From: an uncultured Clostridia bacterium
GTDB taxonomy: Bacteria; Bacillota; Clostridia; Christensenellales; UBA1242
NCBI GenBank assembly: GCA_934749845.1
Contig: CAKVHQ010000003.1
Span: 51,707 to 115,706 of the forward strand
DNA: 64,000 nucleotides
Direction of reading: 5' to 3'
Position 1 is the stretch's first letter, and every line of letters begins with the position of its first letter. Made by a program: the position numbers and the translations under genes. Positions 47,008-55,752 of the stretch are shown in pieces. The notes below the pieces were generated by a model. The model had not been told where the DNA came from, made no database searches, and saw only the letters and a list, made by a program, of their open reading frames with translations.

Positions 47008-47223
47008 ATGAAATGGATAAAATGGCTTAATCTTGCTCAAACAATTTTACTAGTTATTGTTGGCATTTTACTTGCTAATTTTAAAACTATCACAGAAGCG
47101 GGAATGATAGTATTTGAAATTTTCGTTATACTATCACTTGTTTTGTCAATCGTAATGTTAGTTATGCACTTTAAGAAAAACAAAAAGCAAAAGCAAGAAG
47201 AAAAAAAGAACGAAGAAAAGTAA
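47008..47223 (+). CDS. Small two-helix membrane protein
   Basis: Start set at ATG 47008 after AAAAGGAG. The 71-residue product has two hydrophobic segments (about residues 6-24 and 31-52) and a Lys/Glu-rich cytosolic tail. No family recognised. Small membrane proteins are common in mobile-element cargo; a holin-like or toxin role cannot be told from a neutral one here. Confidence 0.6.
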   Translation: MKWIKWLNLAQTILLVIVGILLANFKTITEAGMIVFEIFVILSLVLSIVMLVMHFKKNKKQKQEEKKNEEK

Positions 47224-47402
47224 AAAGTTCTGATTTTTTAGGTCGCAGCACTTTACTTTGTAAATTGCTTATACTACAATATTGCTATGAAACAAGCAAC
47301 TTCACAAAGGATAACAATTCAAGATTTTAGCCAAAAAGGCATTCTCTTAAGGAATGTCTTTTTTAGTTCTCAAAAAAATTTAAAAAATCTTTATCAAATT
47401 GA

Positions 47403-47430
47403 TTGCTTTTTGTTAAAAATGTGTTATAAT
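47403..47430 (+). promoter_or_regulatory. Promoter of the excisionase-integrase unit
   Basis: TTGCTT (47403-47408), 16-bp spacer, TATAAT (47425-47430). A leader of about 190 nt follows, with a near-direct repeat (CAACAGGCAGCT and CAACAGACAGCT, about 40 bp apart) and a 12-bp hairpin (47584-47595 with 47614-47625) whose loop holds the ribosome site AAAGGAG of the next gene. Confidence 0.55.
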
Positions 47431-47625
47431 ACTTTCAACATTAGCAAAGCCAACAGGCAGCTTCAGTTTTTAATAAATAGCATCAGCACAGTCAACAGAC
47501 AGCTAAAGCAAGTATTTAATATTTTTATGGTATTTAAATCGAAAGCTTTTAGCTGTCTTTTTCTTTCGTGCGTGAGTGCAACCAAAAAGAAGCCCAAATT
47601 AAATTTAAAAGGAGGGTTTCTTTTT

Positions 47626-47910
47626 ATGCGTTCATTTACAGATTTAACCATAAAGAAACAAAACGAAACACAAAATTGCGATACTCCAAAGATAAATGAA
47701 AACTCTGCAAGATATAGAACAATCAATGCCACGATAAAAGAATTAAAGGAGATAGACCCAAACACTTGCCTATCTACCTATTTTATTCGCTGTCTTTGTA
47801 GTTCTAAAAAAGTCATTTCTCTAACTGCTGGAAACAAAGTTTTAGTCAACTTTGATGACCTTCTAAATTACTTACAAAAAGGAGAAAGAAAAAATTGCAA
47901 GCATACCTAA
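47626..47910 (+). CDS. Excisionase-like small DNA-binding protein
   Basis: Start set at ATG 47626, 9 nt after AAAGGAGGG (47608-47616); the longer frame from 47287 crosses the promoter and leader. The 94-residue product ('ARYRTINATIKELKEIDPNTCLSTYFIRCL...LLNYLQ') matches the winged-helix/helix-turn-helix proteins encoded directly before integrases in clostridial elements. It overlaps the integrase start by 17 nt, which implies coupled translation. Excisionase or directionality factor is the likely role, by family and position. Confidence 0.65.
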   Translation: MRSFTDLTIKKQNETQNCDTPKINENSARYRTINATIKELKEIDPNTCLSTYFIRCLCSSKKVISLTAGNKVLVNFDDLLNYLQKGERKNCKHT

Positions 47911-49182
47911 AAAACCAAGAATAAAAAAAGATGGAACAGAAGTTTACGACATTCAAGTGTTTGTTAAAGATTCAAAACAAAAGATATTTTACAAAACATA
48001 TACTCGTGAAAAAGGTATAACCGAAAATGAAAACAAACGCAGATTAAATGCTTTTGCTAGCAACTTTGAGAACGAAGTAAGAAATAAAATTGCAGAACAA
48101 AAACAAGCATTTCTTCGCAATAAGCAAGAAATTACTTTTAAAGAATTCTCTTTAAAATGGTTAAGAAGAAGCGAACAAAAGGACTCAAAAACATCAGTTG
48201 TAAGAAACACAAAAATTGTGGAAGATTTAAATGTTTTAATAGGCAACCTTAAAATGAAAGAAATTCAGCCACTCGATATTCAAGAAATTCTAGACTATTT
48301 AAACAGCAAGAAAATCATAAAAGAAACAGCAGTTTTGAAGAAATCACTTGATGAGATAATAAAACACACAAATGTTGACAAACTTTGCAGAGAAAATGAT
48401 ATTAGCACTTATACAGTTTTTTATGCTAAAAAAGGTAAGACAATTCAATGGATAAATGCAATTAAGATTTGCAATGCTTTAAAACTCAATGCAAACGAAT
48501 ACTTTACAAAGAAAGTAGAAGAACGACCATATTCCAAAGGTAGTAAACTTGTTTATCGCAAAGTTTTAAACGCAATTTTCAACTTTGCAATAGAAACTGA
48601 TTTGATAGATAAAAACCCTTGTAAGTTTGTTTTAAAACCAAACAATCTAAGTGGAGTCTAAGACAAGGTGAACTTGTTGGGCTTCAATGGAAAGATATAA
48701 ATTGGGATACGAAAAAGATTACAATCAACAGAAGTTCAACCTATACTGGCTCAAAATATGGCATAGTCACCAAAACACCTAAAACAAAAACATCTATAAG
48801 AACACTCCCTATTCCACAAAGTTTAATGGAAATCATACTTGAATACAAAAATTGGTATGACAACGAACACAACAGGCTTTATGAAATATGGGACAATGAA
48901 AATGAATGGGTGTTTGTAAAAACAACAGGGCAACAATTATTCCCACGAACAACAACCCAATGGCTTGACTATGTTTTAAATAAAGGTGGTATTAGACATA
49001 TTGGTTGTCATTCATTAAGACATACCTTTATTACAACATTACTAAGAGAAAAAGTACCAGTTAAAGTTGTGGCAAAATTTGCTGGACACGCAAACCCAAA
49101 TGTGACTTTATCAACTTATGCCCATTTCTTAGACGAAGATAATGATGAGGCTTCACAGGTTATGGACAAGTTTTTGAAATAA
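47894..49182 (+). pseudogene. int: Tyrosine recombinase (integrase), broken by deletion and frameshift
   Basis: The N-terminal frame (to the stop at 48659-48661) and the C-terminal frame (from about 48658) together form one integrase. The N-terminal part has the SAM-like core-binding region with an internal HTH-like insert (about 48290-48500). The C-terminal part holds the catalytic Arg in 'LRQGEL', 'HSLRHTF' (H-x2-R), 'GHANPNVT' (His) and 'STYAHF' (Tyr). Between 'NNLSGV' and 'LRQGEL' some 35-45 residues expected in the family are missing and the frame shifts. Translation seems to start at ATT 47894 ('ASIPKKPRI'), 9 nt after AAGGAGA, as no ATG fits; this may be another lesion. Confidence 0.8.
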
Positions 49183-49268
49183 TCATACTAAAACCATACT
49201 GAATAGGTATGTTGTCTTTTAATGTTAAGTTTAGAAAAAGGAGTAAAATATGATTTACTATAGAAAAA

Positions 49269-49288
49269 GACCACCTTAAATGGTGGTC
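49269..49288 (-). terminator. Terminator of the element-borne tRNA-Arg
   Basis: 7-bp stem GACCACC/GGTGGTC with a 6-nt loop; on the minus strand it is followed by five T residues. It lies 4 nt after the CCA end of the tRNA. Confidence 0.75.
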
Positions 49289-49292
49289 AGTT

Positions 49293-49367
49293 TGGTGTTC
49301 CCGGCGGTAATCGAAACCACATCTAGAGCTTAGGAGGCTCTTGTTCTATCCGTTGAACTACGAGAAC
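49293..49367 (-). tRNA. tRNA-Arg (anticodon CCT), intact, carried by the element
   Basis: A full 75-nt cloverleaf on the minus strand: acceptor GTTCTCG/CGGGAAC, D-arm GTTC/GAAC, anticodon stem AGAGC/GCTCT with loop CTCCTAA, T-arm GTGGT/ACCGC with loop TTCGATT, discriminator A and encoded CCA. The anticodon reads AGG codons. It differs clearly from the split host tRNA-Arg(CCT) around it in acceptor, anticodon-stem and T-arm sequence, so it is not a copy of it. It also contains the CTTAGGAG core at 49329-49336. Confidence 0.92.
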
Positions 49368-49498
49368 ATAATAAATTTTAGGATTTCACACTATATTTAG
49401 GACAAAACTATTGATAAAATTATTGATGCTTTCAAAAATTCAATCATAAACCCACGAAAACCCCGTAATTAAAGGATATAAATTCCCTATTACATACT

Positions 49499-49538
<40 letters not shown>

Positions 49539-49995
49539 ATAAACTAAAACAGTTTAACACAATTAACAATAAAAATCAATTATTTAAAAAAGTTATTATA
49601 TGCAGAAAATAAAATAAGTTTATATAATTTTTGCTATGAAATGGTTACTATTCCATTATAAATTTAATAATAATTATGAAATGTGCTGACATTAGTCTAT
49701 TTAGAATACGGACAATCTCTTTTTAAGTTTTAGGTTAAATAGGGCTTCAAAGTATAAAAAGGACTATAAAAAATTGTGGTCTTTTTTTTTGCCTTTAATA
49801 TATTTTATATAGTAATATTTATTTGAATTTTTATCATAATTTCTAACAACCAACTTAAATCAAGCATAAGCAATATTTGAGTATTTAATGAATATACGAT
49901 ATTTTTTTAAATTAAAGTATTTGCTAATTTGGTTATAAGCAAATAAATTTTTTAGTCACATTAAAATGTTGTATTTGTGAAATTCTTAAGTATTT
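49539..49995. other. Gene-free stretch with an orphan promoter-like box and terminator
   Basis: No open frame of note. A TATAAT-like box occurs near 49622 and a hairpin with T-run at 49756-49790 on the plus strand, although no plus-strand gene ends there. A short transcript is possible but unsupported otherwise. The remainder is plain AT-rich sequence. Confidence 0.3.
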
Positions 49996-50304
49996 TTATA
50001 ATTCTATCTCTGTAAATAACAAGCCAGATAAATCTCCGTTTTTTATTTGAGCATAGGCATTGTTGAAAAATTTACAGGTTATGTCTTCGGGAATAATATT
50101 TCCTATTTGTAAAATTTTATGTTTTTTATCATAGAAAATTTTATTTGTATTAAATTTTATATAGCATCCTGTGCCTTGTGGTAGTTTTTCACTTGTATCA
50201 AGTTTTAAAATTACATTTTTAATAGTGGAAGGCAAAGATAATTCCATATTTTTTATTTTGAAGGATGTTAGTTCTCCATCGAATGATGAATTCAGGAGAA
50301 ACAA
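49996..50304 (-). CDS. Small hypothetical protein, 102 aa, uncertain
   Basis: An open frame of mixed beta-type sequence ('MELSLPSTIKNVILKLDTSEKL', 'GCYIKFNTNKIFY', 'GDLSGLLFTEIEL') that reads like a real protein domain, but the ATG has no good Shine-Dalgarno and the N-terminus is abrupt. It may be a fragment of a longer gene whose start was lost. No family recognised. Confidence 0.35.
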   Translation of the reverse strand: MFLLNSSFDGELTSFKIKNMELSLPSTIKNVILKLDTSEKLPQGTGCYIKFNTNKIFYDKKHKILQIGNIIPEDITCKFFNNAYAQIKNGDLSGLLFTEIEL

Positions 50305-50607
50305 TCAATTTAAGTTCCACATAGTAATTTGGATATATTAAAAGCTAAAATAAATTTATAATTCTTTTTGTAATTCAATATGATTGAATCATAGATAACT
50401 GCCAAAAAACAACTTCTAGTCAAAATATTTTTTATTTTAATGTTGTAATAGAAAAAAAATGTTACTAGGTATTTATTACTTTACATTAGTTTCCAAAATA
50501 AATGCAAAGTTTTGACAAAATAAATTTGCGAAAATGTTTGAATTAAACAAAAAAAGTTAAAAAAAGCTAAAAAATAATGCTTTTTTAATAAAAAACATAA
50601 TAAATTA
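50305..50607. other. Gene-free AT-rich stretch
   Basis: Poly-A/T rich sequence between the small hypothetical gene and the dut terminator. No open frame, RNA gene or clear repeat was seen. Confidence 0.5.
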
Positions 50608-50639
50608 AAAAAAATTGAGATTAATCATCTCAATTTTTT
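50608..50639 (-). terminator. Terminator of the dtd-dut operon
   Basis: Stem with TTGAGAT/ATCTCAA core and A/T extension; on the minus strand it directly follows the dut stop codon and ends in a T-run. Confidence 0.75.
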
Positions 50640-50640
50640 G

Positions 50641-51177
50641 TTATTTGTTTGATGAGCCAAAACCGCCCGTTCCACGCTGGGATTTAATTTCTAAAAGTTG
50701 ATCGTAGGTTAATTCTTTTGAGTCCAAAACTGGCACAACTTGCATTATAACTTGGGTTATTGCCTTTGTTGCTGGATATAATATAACGTCTTCTTTATTA
50801 TAAAGTTTTCCGTTAATATTTAGTGTTTGTGGAACACTATCAAGTGGAACTTTTGAAATTATGAATGGTTTTTTGTTTGTGTTATATGTCATAATAAACC
50901 ATTCGCCACGATAGCCAGAGTCAATAACTCCTCCAGATTTTTTAATTCCTAATTTTGCCATGCTTGAACGCTCTTCAACTTGCGCGTAATAAGTGCTGGA
51001 AAATGCAGTTGCGATTCCTGTTGGAACGCCTTTTGTTTCGCCGGCTTCAATAACAAAATAGTCTTCGTCAAAGCATGCATAAAAGTCGTAGCCTGCGTCT
51101 TCTTGCTTTTTTGTTGGGATAATTGCTTGTGGTCTTATTTTTGCAAAATAAATTTCTTTGTCTGTAACGTTTATCAT
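50641..51177 (-). CDS. dut: dUTP diphosphatase
   Basis: The 178-residue protein has the trimeric dUTPase motifs: 'EDAGYDFYA' (motif 1), 'ERSSMAKLGI' (2), 'GGVIDSGYRGEW' (3, uracil-binding loop with catalytic Asp), and 'RGTGGFGSS' (5, the flexible Gly-rich C-terminal arm). It hydrolyses dUTP to dUMP, keeping uracil out of DNA. It is slightly longer than the usual 140-150 residues owing to a loop before motif 4. Second gene of an operon, 23 nt after dtd. Confidence 0.92.
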   Translation of the reverse strand: MINVTDKEIYFAKIRPQAIIPTKKQEDAGYDFYACFDEDYFVIEAGETKGVPTGIATAFSSTYYAQVEERSSMAKLGIKKSGGVIDSGYRGEWFIMTYNTNKKPFIISKVPLDSVPQTLNINGKLYNKEDVILYPATKAITQVIMQVVPVLDSKELTYDQLLEIKSQRGTGGFGSSNK

Positions 51178-51200
51178 TTTTTAAATCTCCTTTTGTGTTT

Positions 51201-51635
51201 TTAAATTTCTAAAATGTATGTGCCGGGGCCATCGGCTAACATTTCAATTTCCATATATGTTCTAAAAACTCCTGTTTGAGTCTTAATACTTTTATTAAGT
51301 TCTTCAACAAGTGCGTTGTAAATTGGTTCTGCTTGTTGTGGTCTAGCCGAAGTGATAAAATCTGGTCTGTTTGTTCCTTTTGTGTTTGCACATAATGTGA
51401 AATTGCTAACCACCATAATTTCGCCATTAACATCAAAAATATTTTTGTTTGTTTTGCCGTTTTCATCATCAAAAATTCTCAACTTTAAAATTTTTTCCGC
51501 CAGTTTTATAGAATTTGATAAGGTGTCGTTAGTTGAAACGCCAACCAAAACCAACATACCATTTTTAATTTCACTAAATTTTTCGCCGTTTGAGTATAGA
51601 ACACATTTTTTTACTTTTTGAATAACTGCTTTCAT
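51201..51635 (-). CDS. dtd: D-aminoacyl-tRNA deacylase
   Basis: Start set at the internal ATG (51635), since Dtd proteins begin 'MKAVIQKVKK'. The 144-residue product has 'VVSNFTLCANTKGTNRPDF' (the SQFT-type active-site segment, here with Asn for Gln) and ends with 'DGPGTYILEI', the Gly-cisPro motif that excludes L-amino acids. It frees tRNAs from mischarged D-amino acids and glycine. The Asn replacement at the usually fixed Gln is worth noting. It leads the two-gene unit with dut. Confidence 0.85.
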   Translation of the reverse strand: MKAVIQKVKKCVLYSNGEKFSEIKNGMLVLVGVSTNDTLSNSIKLAEKILKLRIFDDENGKTNKNIFDVNGEIMVVSNFTLCANTKGTNRPDFITSARPQQAEPIYNALVEELNKSIKTQTGVFRTYMEIEMLADGPGTYILEI

Positions 51636-51735
51636 ATATTTTACCCATGCAAAGTATATCATGCTTTTATAAAAAATTAAATAGTTTGCTTATACAAAAT
51701 TTTTATGTTCGCTATAAAAAATTTTGGCACTAAAT

Positions 51736-51765
51736 TTGAAATTCCAAAATCATGTAAATTATAAT
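51736..51765 (+). promoter_or_regulatory. Promoter giving a leaderless polymerase message
   Basis: TTGAAA (51736-51741), 18-bp spacer, TATAAT (51760-51765). Initiation at the usual distance falls on ATG 51771, so the message should have no leader; no Shine-Dalgarno is present. Confidence 0.5.
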
Positions 51766-51770
51766 ATAAT

Positions 51771-53063
51771 ATGGGACAAACTATTATGGTGGAGAATGGT
51801 GGAAAAATATATTTTTGCATAGACCTAAAATGTTTTTATGCATCTGTTGAATGTGTTTTAAGAGGGCTAGACCCTTTTAAAACCAATTTGGTTGTTGCTG
51901 ACCCAAGCAGGGGCAACGGGGCTATTTGCTTGGCAATTTCTCCTGCCATGAAGGCGCTTGGAATTAAAAATAGGTGCAGAATTTTTGAGATACCTAAAGA
52001 TGTTAAATATATAGTTGCAAAGCCAAGAATGAAAAAATATATTGATTATTCTGCAAAAATTTATGAAATTTACTTAAAATATTTCGATAAAAACGATATT
52101 CACCCATATTCTATTGATGAAATGTTTTTTGACGCAACAACATATTTGAATTTTAATAAGGTGGGAATTAAAGCACTTGCACTAAAAATTATTGATGATA
52201 TTTTGTCTCAAACAGGCATAACTGCAACATGCGGAATTGGCACTAATTTGTTTTTAAGTAAGGTTGCTCTTGATATTTTGGCAAAACATCAAGCAGACAA
52301 TATCGCGTTTTTAACAGAACAAACTTTTAAGCAAACTCTTTGGCACCACACACCATTAACTGATTTTTGGCAAATTGGAAAAGGCATACAAAACAGACTA
52401 AGCAAACTATCCATTCACGATATGTACGGAATTGCTCATGCGGATCAAAATTTGCTGTACAAAGAATTTGGAGTGAATGCAAAAATATTGATTGACCATG
52501 CTAATGGCGTTGAACCAATCACAATAGCAGAAATCAAAAATTATCAACCACATTCATCGTCGTTAAGCCAAAGCCAAATTTTGTTTGAAGATTATTCAAA
52601 GTTTAATGCGCGAATTGTTTTAACCGAAATGATTGATACTTTAAGTTTGGAACTTATAAACAGAAAAAAAGTTTGCGGAAAAGTTGCTGTGTCGGTTCAC
52701 TATTCAAAGGAAGTTATTGCACCAACGAGGGCGAGTCACAAAATGCCAATAAAAACAAATGTCTTTTCGGTTTTAAAAGATGAAATTTTAAAGTTGTATG
52801 ACGAAACAACTTATGATGACCAACCTATACGAAAATTGTCTATCGCTTTTGATGATGTTTTAGATGAAAATTACGAGCAATTAGATTTATTGACAAATAG
52901 AAGTAAAATCGAAAAGGAAAGAAATGGACAAATTGCAGTTAATAAAATTAAAGCAAAGTTTGGCAAAAATGCCATTATGCGTGGAATAAGTTTAAATAAA
53001 GTTGCCACGCAAAAAATAAGAAATTCACTTATTGGAGGTCATGCAAGTGGGGAAGAAAGTTGA
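51771..53063 (+). CDS. Y-family DNA polymerase (UmuC/YqjW/UvrX type)
   Basis: The 430-residue protein starts with 'YFCIDLKCFYASVE' (Asp18 metal ligand, steric-gate region) and 'YSIDEMFFD' near residue 113-121 (second acidic pair), the catalytic signature of translesion polymerases, then thumb and little-finger regions. 'DPSRGNGAICLAISPAMKALG' is typical of the Gram-positive UvrX/YqjW group rather than DinB. It copies damaged templates. The downstream YolD-like gene overlaps by 23 nt, as in yqjW-yqjX, supporting this subgroup. The promoter places transcription start at the ATG. Confidence 0.88.
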   Translation: MGQTIMVENGGKIYFCIDLKCFYASVECVLRGLDPFKTNLVVADPSRGNGAICLAISPAMKALGIKNRCRIFEIPKDVKYIVAKPRMKKYIDYSAKIYEIYLKYFDKNDIHPYSIDEMFFDATTYLNFNKVGIKALALKIIDDILSQTGITATCGIGTNLFLSKVALDILAKHQADNIAFLTEQTFKQTLWHHTPLTDFWQIGKGIQNRLSKLSIHDMYGIAHADQNLLYKEFGVNAKILIDHANGVEPITIAEIKNYQPHSSSLSQSQILFEDYSKFNARIVLTEMIDTLSLELINRKKVCGKVAVSVHYSKEVIAPTRASHKMPIKTNVFSVLKDEILKLYDETTYDDQPIRKLSIAFDDVLDENYEQLDLLTNRSKIEKERNGQIAVNKIKAKFGKNAIMRGISLNKVATQKIRNSLIGGHASGEES

Positions 53064-53370
53064 CGAACTTGAAAGAGAAAAAATTTTTATGCCTTTTGAT
53101 GCATTAAAGGGATTAAGACAAGCACTGACGCAAAAAGAATTTAAAAAAGAAGCAAAAGTGGACATATGTGAAGAAAAACAAATGGAACTATCGCAAATTT
53201 TGCAAAAATTAAAAAAACGAGATTATGTAACGATAACCTTTTATGATAATTGTAAATACAATAAAATTGACGGGCGAATTGAAAGTTTAGATTATGCTTA
53301 TAAAACAATAAATGTTGATGGGACTAAAATAAATTTTGACGACATTTTAGATATTAGCATTAAAGAATAA
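53041..53370 (+). CDS. YolD-like protein
   Basis: ATG 53041 follows GGAGG inside the end of the polymerase gene. The 109-residue protein ends in a small beta domain ('DYVTITFYDN', 'GRIESLDYAYKTINVDG') typical of the YolD-like family, usually encoded next to Y-family polymerases in Bacillota. Its role there is thought to be as polymerase accessory factor, though the mechanism is not known. Translational coupling is expected from the overlap. Confidence 0.8.
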   Translation: MQVGKKVDELEREKIFMPFDALKGLRQALTQKEFKKEAKVDICEEKQMELSQILQKLKKRDYVTITFYDNCKYNKIDGRIESLDYAYKTINVDGTKINFDDILDISIKE

Positions 53371-53396
53371 ATTTTAGTTTTTTAATAAAAAATTGT

Positions 53397-53434
53397 AAAA
53401 AATGCTTTAAAAATTAAAATTTAAAGCATTTTTT
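53397..53434. terminator. Bidirectional terminator between yolD-like gene and glutamine synthetase
   Basis: 12-bp perfect stem (AAATGCTTTAAA/TTTAAAGCATTT) extended by A/T pairs, 8-nt loop, T-run. Confidence 0.8.
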
Positions 53435-53439
53435 TATGT

Positions 53440-54645
53440 TTATAAGTATTTTTTTATTTCATAAGGTGTAATTTGTTGCTCATATTCCGCAATTTGATTT
53501 TCAATTTCGTTAAAGTAAATTGACGGCACAAATCGCTTTATAAACTCGTCTTGTTTTAAATATAGTAAACTTTCATTTATAGATTTTGGCAAAGTTTTAA
53601 GTGTAAATGTTTTTTGGTTTTTGCTAAATAAATTAGAAAAACCACTGGATATTATTGCACATAAGGTTAAATAAATTTGGCAAGAAGCATCTGGAAATCT
53701 AAATTCAACTCGCGCTGATTTTTCGTTAAAGTCTGGAATTCTAAACGAACTTTGACGGTCTTTGTAGCCAATTCTAACACTTGTTGGCGTTTCCACATGT
53801 GCGTTTAATCGCTTATAGGAATTTACTATAGGGTTTGAAAATGCACAAATTGCACCTATGTGACTAGCAATATTGTTTGTAAAATCGGTGGCAAATTTAG
53901 ATAAGTTATATGCACTTTTAGAATCGTAAAATATATTTTTATCATTTTGCATAACCGACATATTTATGTGCATTCCGTTTCCAGCCAAGAAACTAATGGG
54001 CTTTGGCATAAAACTTGCGTACAATTTATGCTTTTTTGCAATTTGTTTTATCACTTGTTTTGCGATTAAAACTTTGTCGGCAGTGTTTAATGGAGTGTCA
54101 AACTTAAAATTTATTTCGTATTGATTTTTCCCACATTCGTGATGAACTGCTTCTATGTTAAAATCTTGTTCATTTAAAAGAGAAGAAATTTCGTTTAGTG
54201 CATTTAGTTTTTTTATGTTTATTTCGCTAAAATATCCAACTCTTTCTAATTTTTTTAAATTTGCTTTGCTACGATTTTGCTCAAATAAAAAAAACTCTAA
54301 TTCAGCACCAACTTGTAAATTGTAATTTTTTTTCTGTAATTTTTGACTGATTTTGAACAGGTTATATCTAGCATCATACTTTGTTTTTATGTAGCAAAAA
54401 AATGTTAAAATATTATTGGGCAAAATGTAGTAAGACGATGTGTCGATATAACATTTTTTGTCCGAATTTTTTGTTTTGCCATAACATTTAATGCTAGAGC
54501 CGTCAAAGTTAACACCATTTTCTATTGCACTATTTAATCTTTTAACAGGAATATAAACACCTTTTACTGTACCAAAAAGGTCGCAGAACTGCAAAAACAC
54601 AAGCTTGATTTTTCTTTGCTTTATTAAATCTATGTAACTTTTCAT
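53440..54645 (-). CDS. Divergent glutamine synthetase-like protein
   Basis: The 401-residue protein retains the GS layout: 'FDGSSIKCYG' (N-terminal beta-grasp), 'VGAELEFFLF' and 'HHECGKNQYEINF' (metal and glutamate ligands), 'GNGMHINMS', 'NPIVNSYKRL' and 'RVEFRFPDASCQIYL'. Several usually fixed positions differ: the GMHxH motif reads G-M-H-I-N, the region after SYKRL is altered ('NAHVETP' for VPGYEAP) and 'NRS' becomes 'DRQ'. It is about 40 residues short of GSI-alpha. It may be a true but fast-evolving glutamine synthetase or a gamma-glutamyl ligase on another amine. No GlnR site or other nitrogen gene was seen nearby. Confidence 0.75.
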   Translation of the reverse strand: MKSYIDLIKQRKIKLVFLQFCDLFGTVKGVYIPVKRLNSAIENGVNFDGSSIKCYGKTKNSDKKCYIDTSSYYILPNNILTFFCYIKTKYDARYNLFKISQKLQKKNYNLQVGAELEFFLFEQNRSKANLKKLERVGYFSEINIKKLNALNEISSLLNEQDFNIEAVHHECGKNQYEINFKFDTPLNTADKVLIAKQVIKQIAKKHKLYASFMPKPISFLAGNGMHINMSVMQNDKNIFYDSKSAYNLSKFATDFTNNIASHIGAICAFSNPIVNSYKRLNAHVETPTSVRIGYKDRQSSFRIPDFNEKSARVEFRFPDASCQIYLTLCAIISSGFSNLFSKNQKTFTLKTLPKSINESLLYLKQDEFIKRFVPSIYFNEIENQIAEYEQQITPYEIKKYL

Positions 54646-54759
54646 AATTTATTTTATGACATATTTTTGACGATTGACACTGCTTATGTTTCTTATTGCT
54701 TTAAAGTGAATTAACATATATATCTAATTATGTTATCCTAATTTTACTAGGAGTGAATT

Positions 54760-55665
54760 ATGGATTTGGTTGTGTTAGCGGCTGGAATGGGAAGTAGGTT
54801 TGGCGGAAATAAGCAAACCGAAGGTGTTGATGAAAACGGTAATTTCATTATTGATTATTCCATTTTTGATGCACTAAAAGTTGGTTTTGATAAAATTGTA
54901 TTGATTATAAAAAAGGAACATCTTGAACTTTTTGAAAACACTTTATCTAAACGCGTTGGCGCGGATAAAATTAAATATGTTTTTCAAACAAACGATGTTT
55001 TGGAAAAGTATGGCGTTGACAGAATTAAGCCACTGGGAACTGCTCATGCAATATTGTGTGCTAAAGATGAAGTTAAAGATAATTTTTGTATCGTTAATGC
55101 CGATGACTTTTACGGTCGAGAGTCGTTTAAGGTGGCGTATGACTTTTTAAAAACTTTAGATAAAAACTCTCTTAACTTTGGCTTGGTTGGATATAAACTT
55201 GAAAACACATTAAGTGAAAATGGCTCGGTTAAAAGGGGAGTATGTAAGGTTGTTGATGGCAGTGTTACAGATATTATTGAAAGTAAGATTGGCGTTGAAG
55301 GTGGTCAAATTCAAATTGTTTCACTTGACGGCAACAAAATTGAGTATGAAAAAGACATGACAGTCAGCATGAATATGTTTTGTTTGACTCCAAAAATTTT
55401 TGAATATTTGCAAAAGGGCTTTGAAGAGTTTTGTGCAGATGAAAATAATTTAAGAAATAAAGAATTTTTAATACCTCAATTTTTGGGAGAACTAACCGAG
55501 CAAGGTTTATCCAAATTAACTTTATTAAAAACTGACGAAAAGTGGTTTGGAATGACATATAGAGAAGATTTGCCAATGGTTAAAAACTCGCTTTTAAAGT
55601 TAAGACAAAAAGGTGTTTATCCCATGACTTTGTGGCACGAAAACAAAGAAAATTTAGAATTTTAA
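54760..55665 (+). CDS. Sugar-phosphate nucleotidyltransferase-like protein
   Basis: The 301-residue protein starts with 'VLAAGMGSRFGGNKQ', the nucleotide-binding loop of NTP transferases (GxGxR...K variant), and 'IVNADDFYG' holds the metal-binding Asp pair. The family joins nucleotides to sugar phosphates for cell-surface or capsule building blocks. AGGAG precedes the ATG. No other sugar gene is adjacent, so the sugar cannot be named. It may act with other cell-envelope genes elsewhere. Confidence 0.8.
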   Translation: MDLVVLAAGMGSRFGGNKQTEGVDENGNFIIDYSIFDALKVGFDKIVLIIKKEHLELFENTLSKRVGADKIKYVFQTNDVLEKYGVDRIKPLGTAHAILCAKDEVKDNFCIVNADDFYGRESFKVAYDFLKTLDKNSLNFGLVGYKLENTLSENGSVKRGVCKVVDGSVTDIIESKIGVEGGQIQIVSLDGNKIEYEKDMTVSMNMFCLTPKIFEYLQKGFEEFCADENNLRNKEFLIPQFLGELTEQGLSKLTLLKTDEKWFGMTYREDLPMVKNSLLKLRQKGVYPMTLWHENKENLEF

Positions 55666-55668
55666 CAT

Positions 55669-55696
55669 AAAAACTTCATTTTTTTATGAAGTTTTT
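55669..55696 (+). terminator. Terminator after the nucleotidyltransferase gene
   Basis: 11-bp stem AAAAACTTCAT/ATGAAGTTTTT with a T loop, followed by T-rich sequence. Confidence 0.75.
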
Positions 55697-55752
55697 CTTT
55701 TTTTAAATATTTTTGGAAAAATTTGCCATGCTAGAATATGGGAGATTTTTAT

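Noticed and set aside
47287..47625. N-terminal extension of the excisionase-like frame
   Set aside because: It crosses a good promoter and leader, and ATG 47626 has a strong ribosome site.
48650..48670. Programmed frameshift joining the two integrase frames
   Set aside because: A slippery site would not explain the 35-45 missing residues; deletion is simpler.
49329..49367. The intact tRNA at 49293-49367 as the true right attachment site
   Set aside because: Its 5' half (GTTCTCG) does not pair with the 3' half at 43574 (TAGTCAC); only the half at 49532-49538 does.
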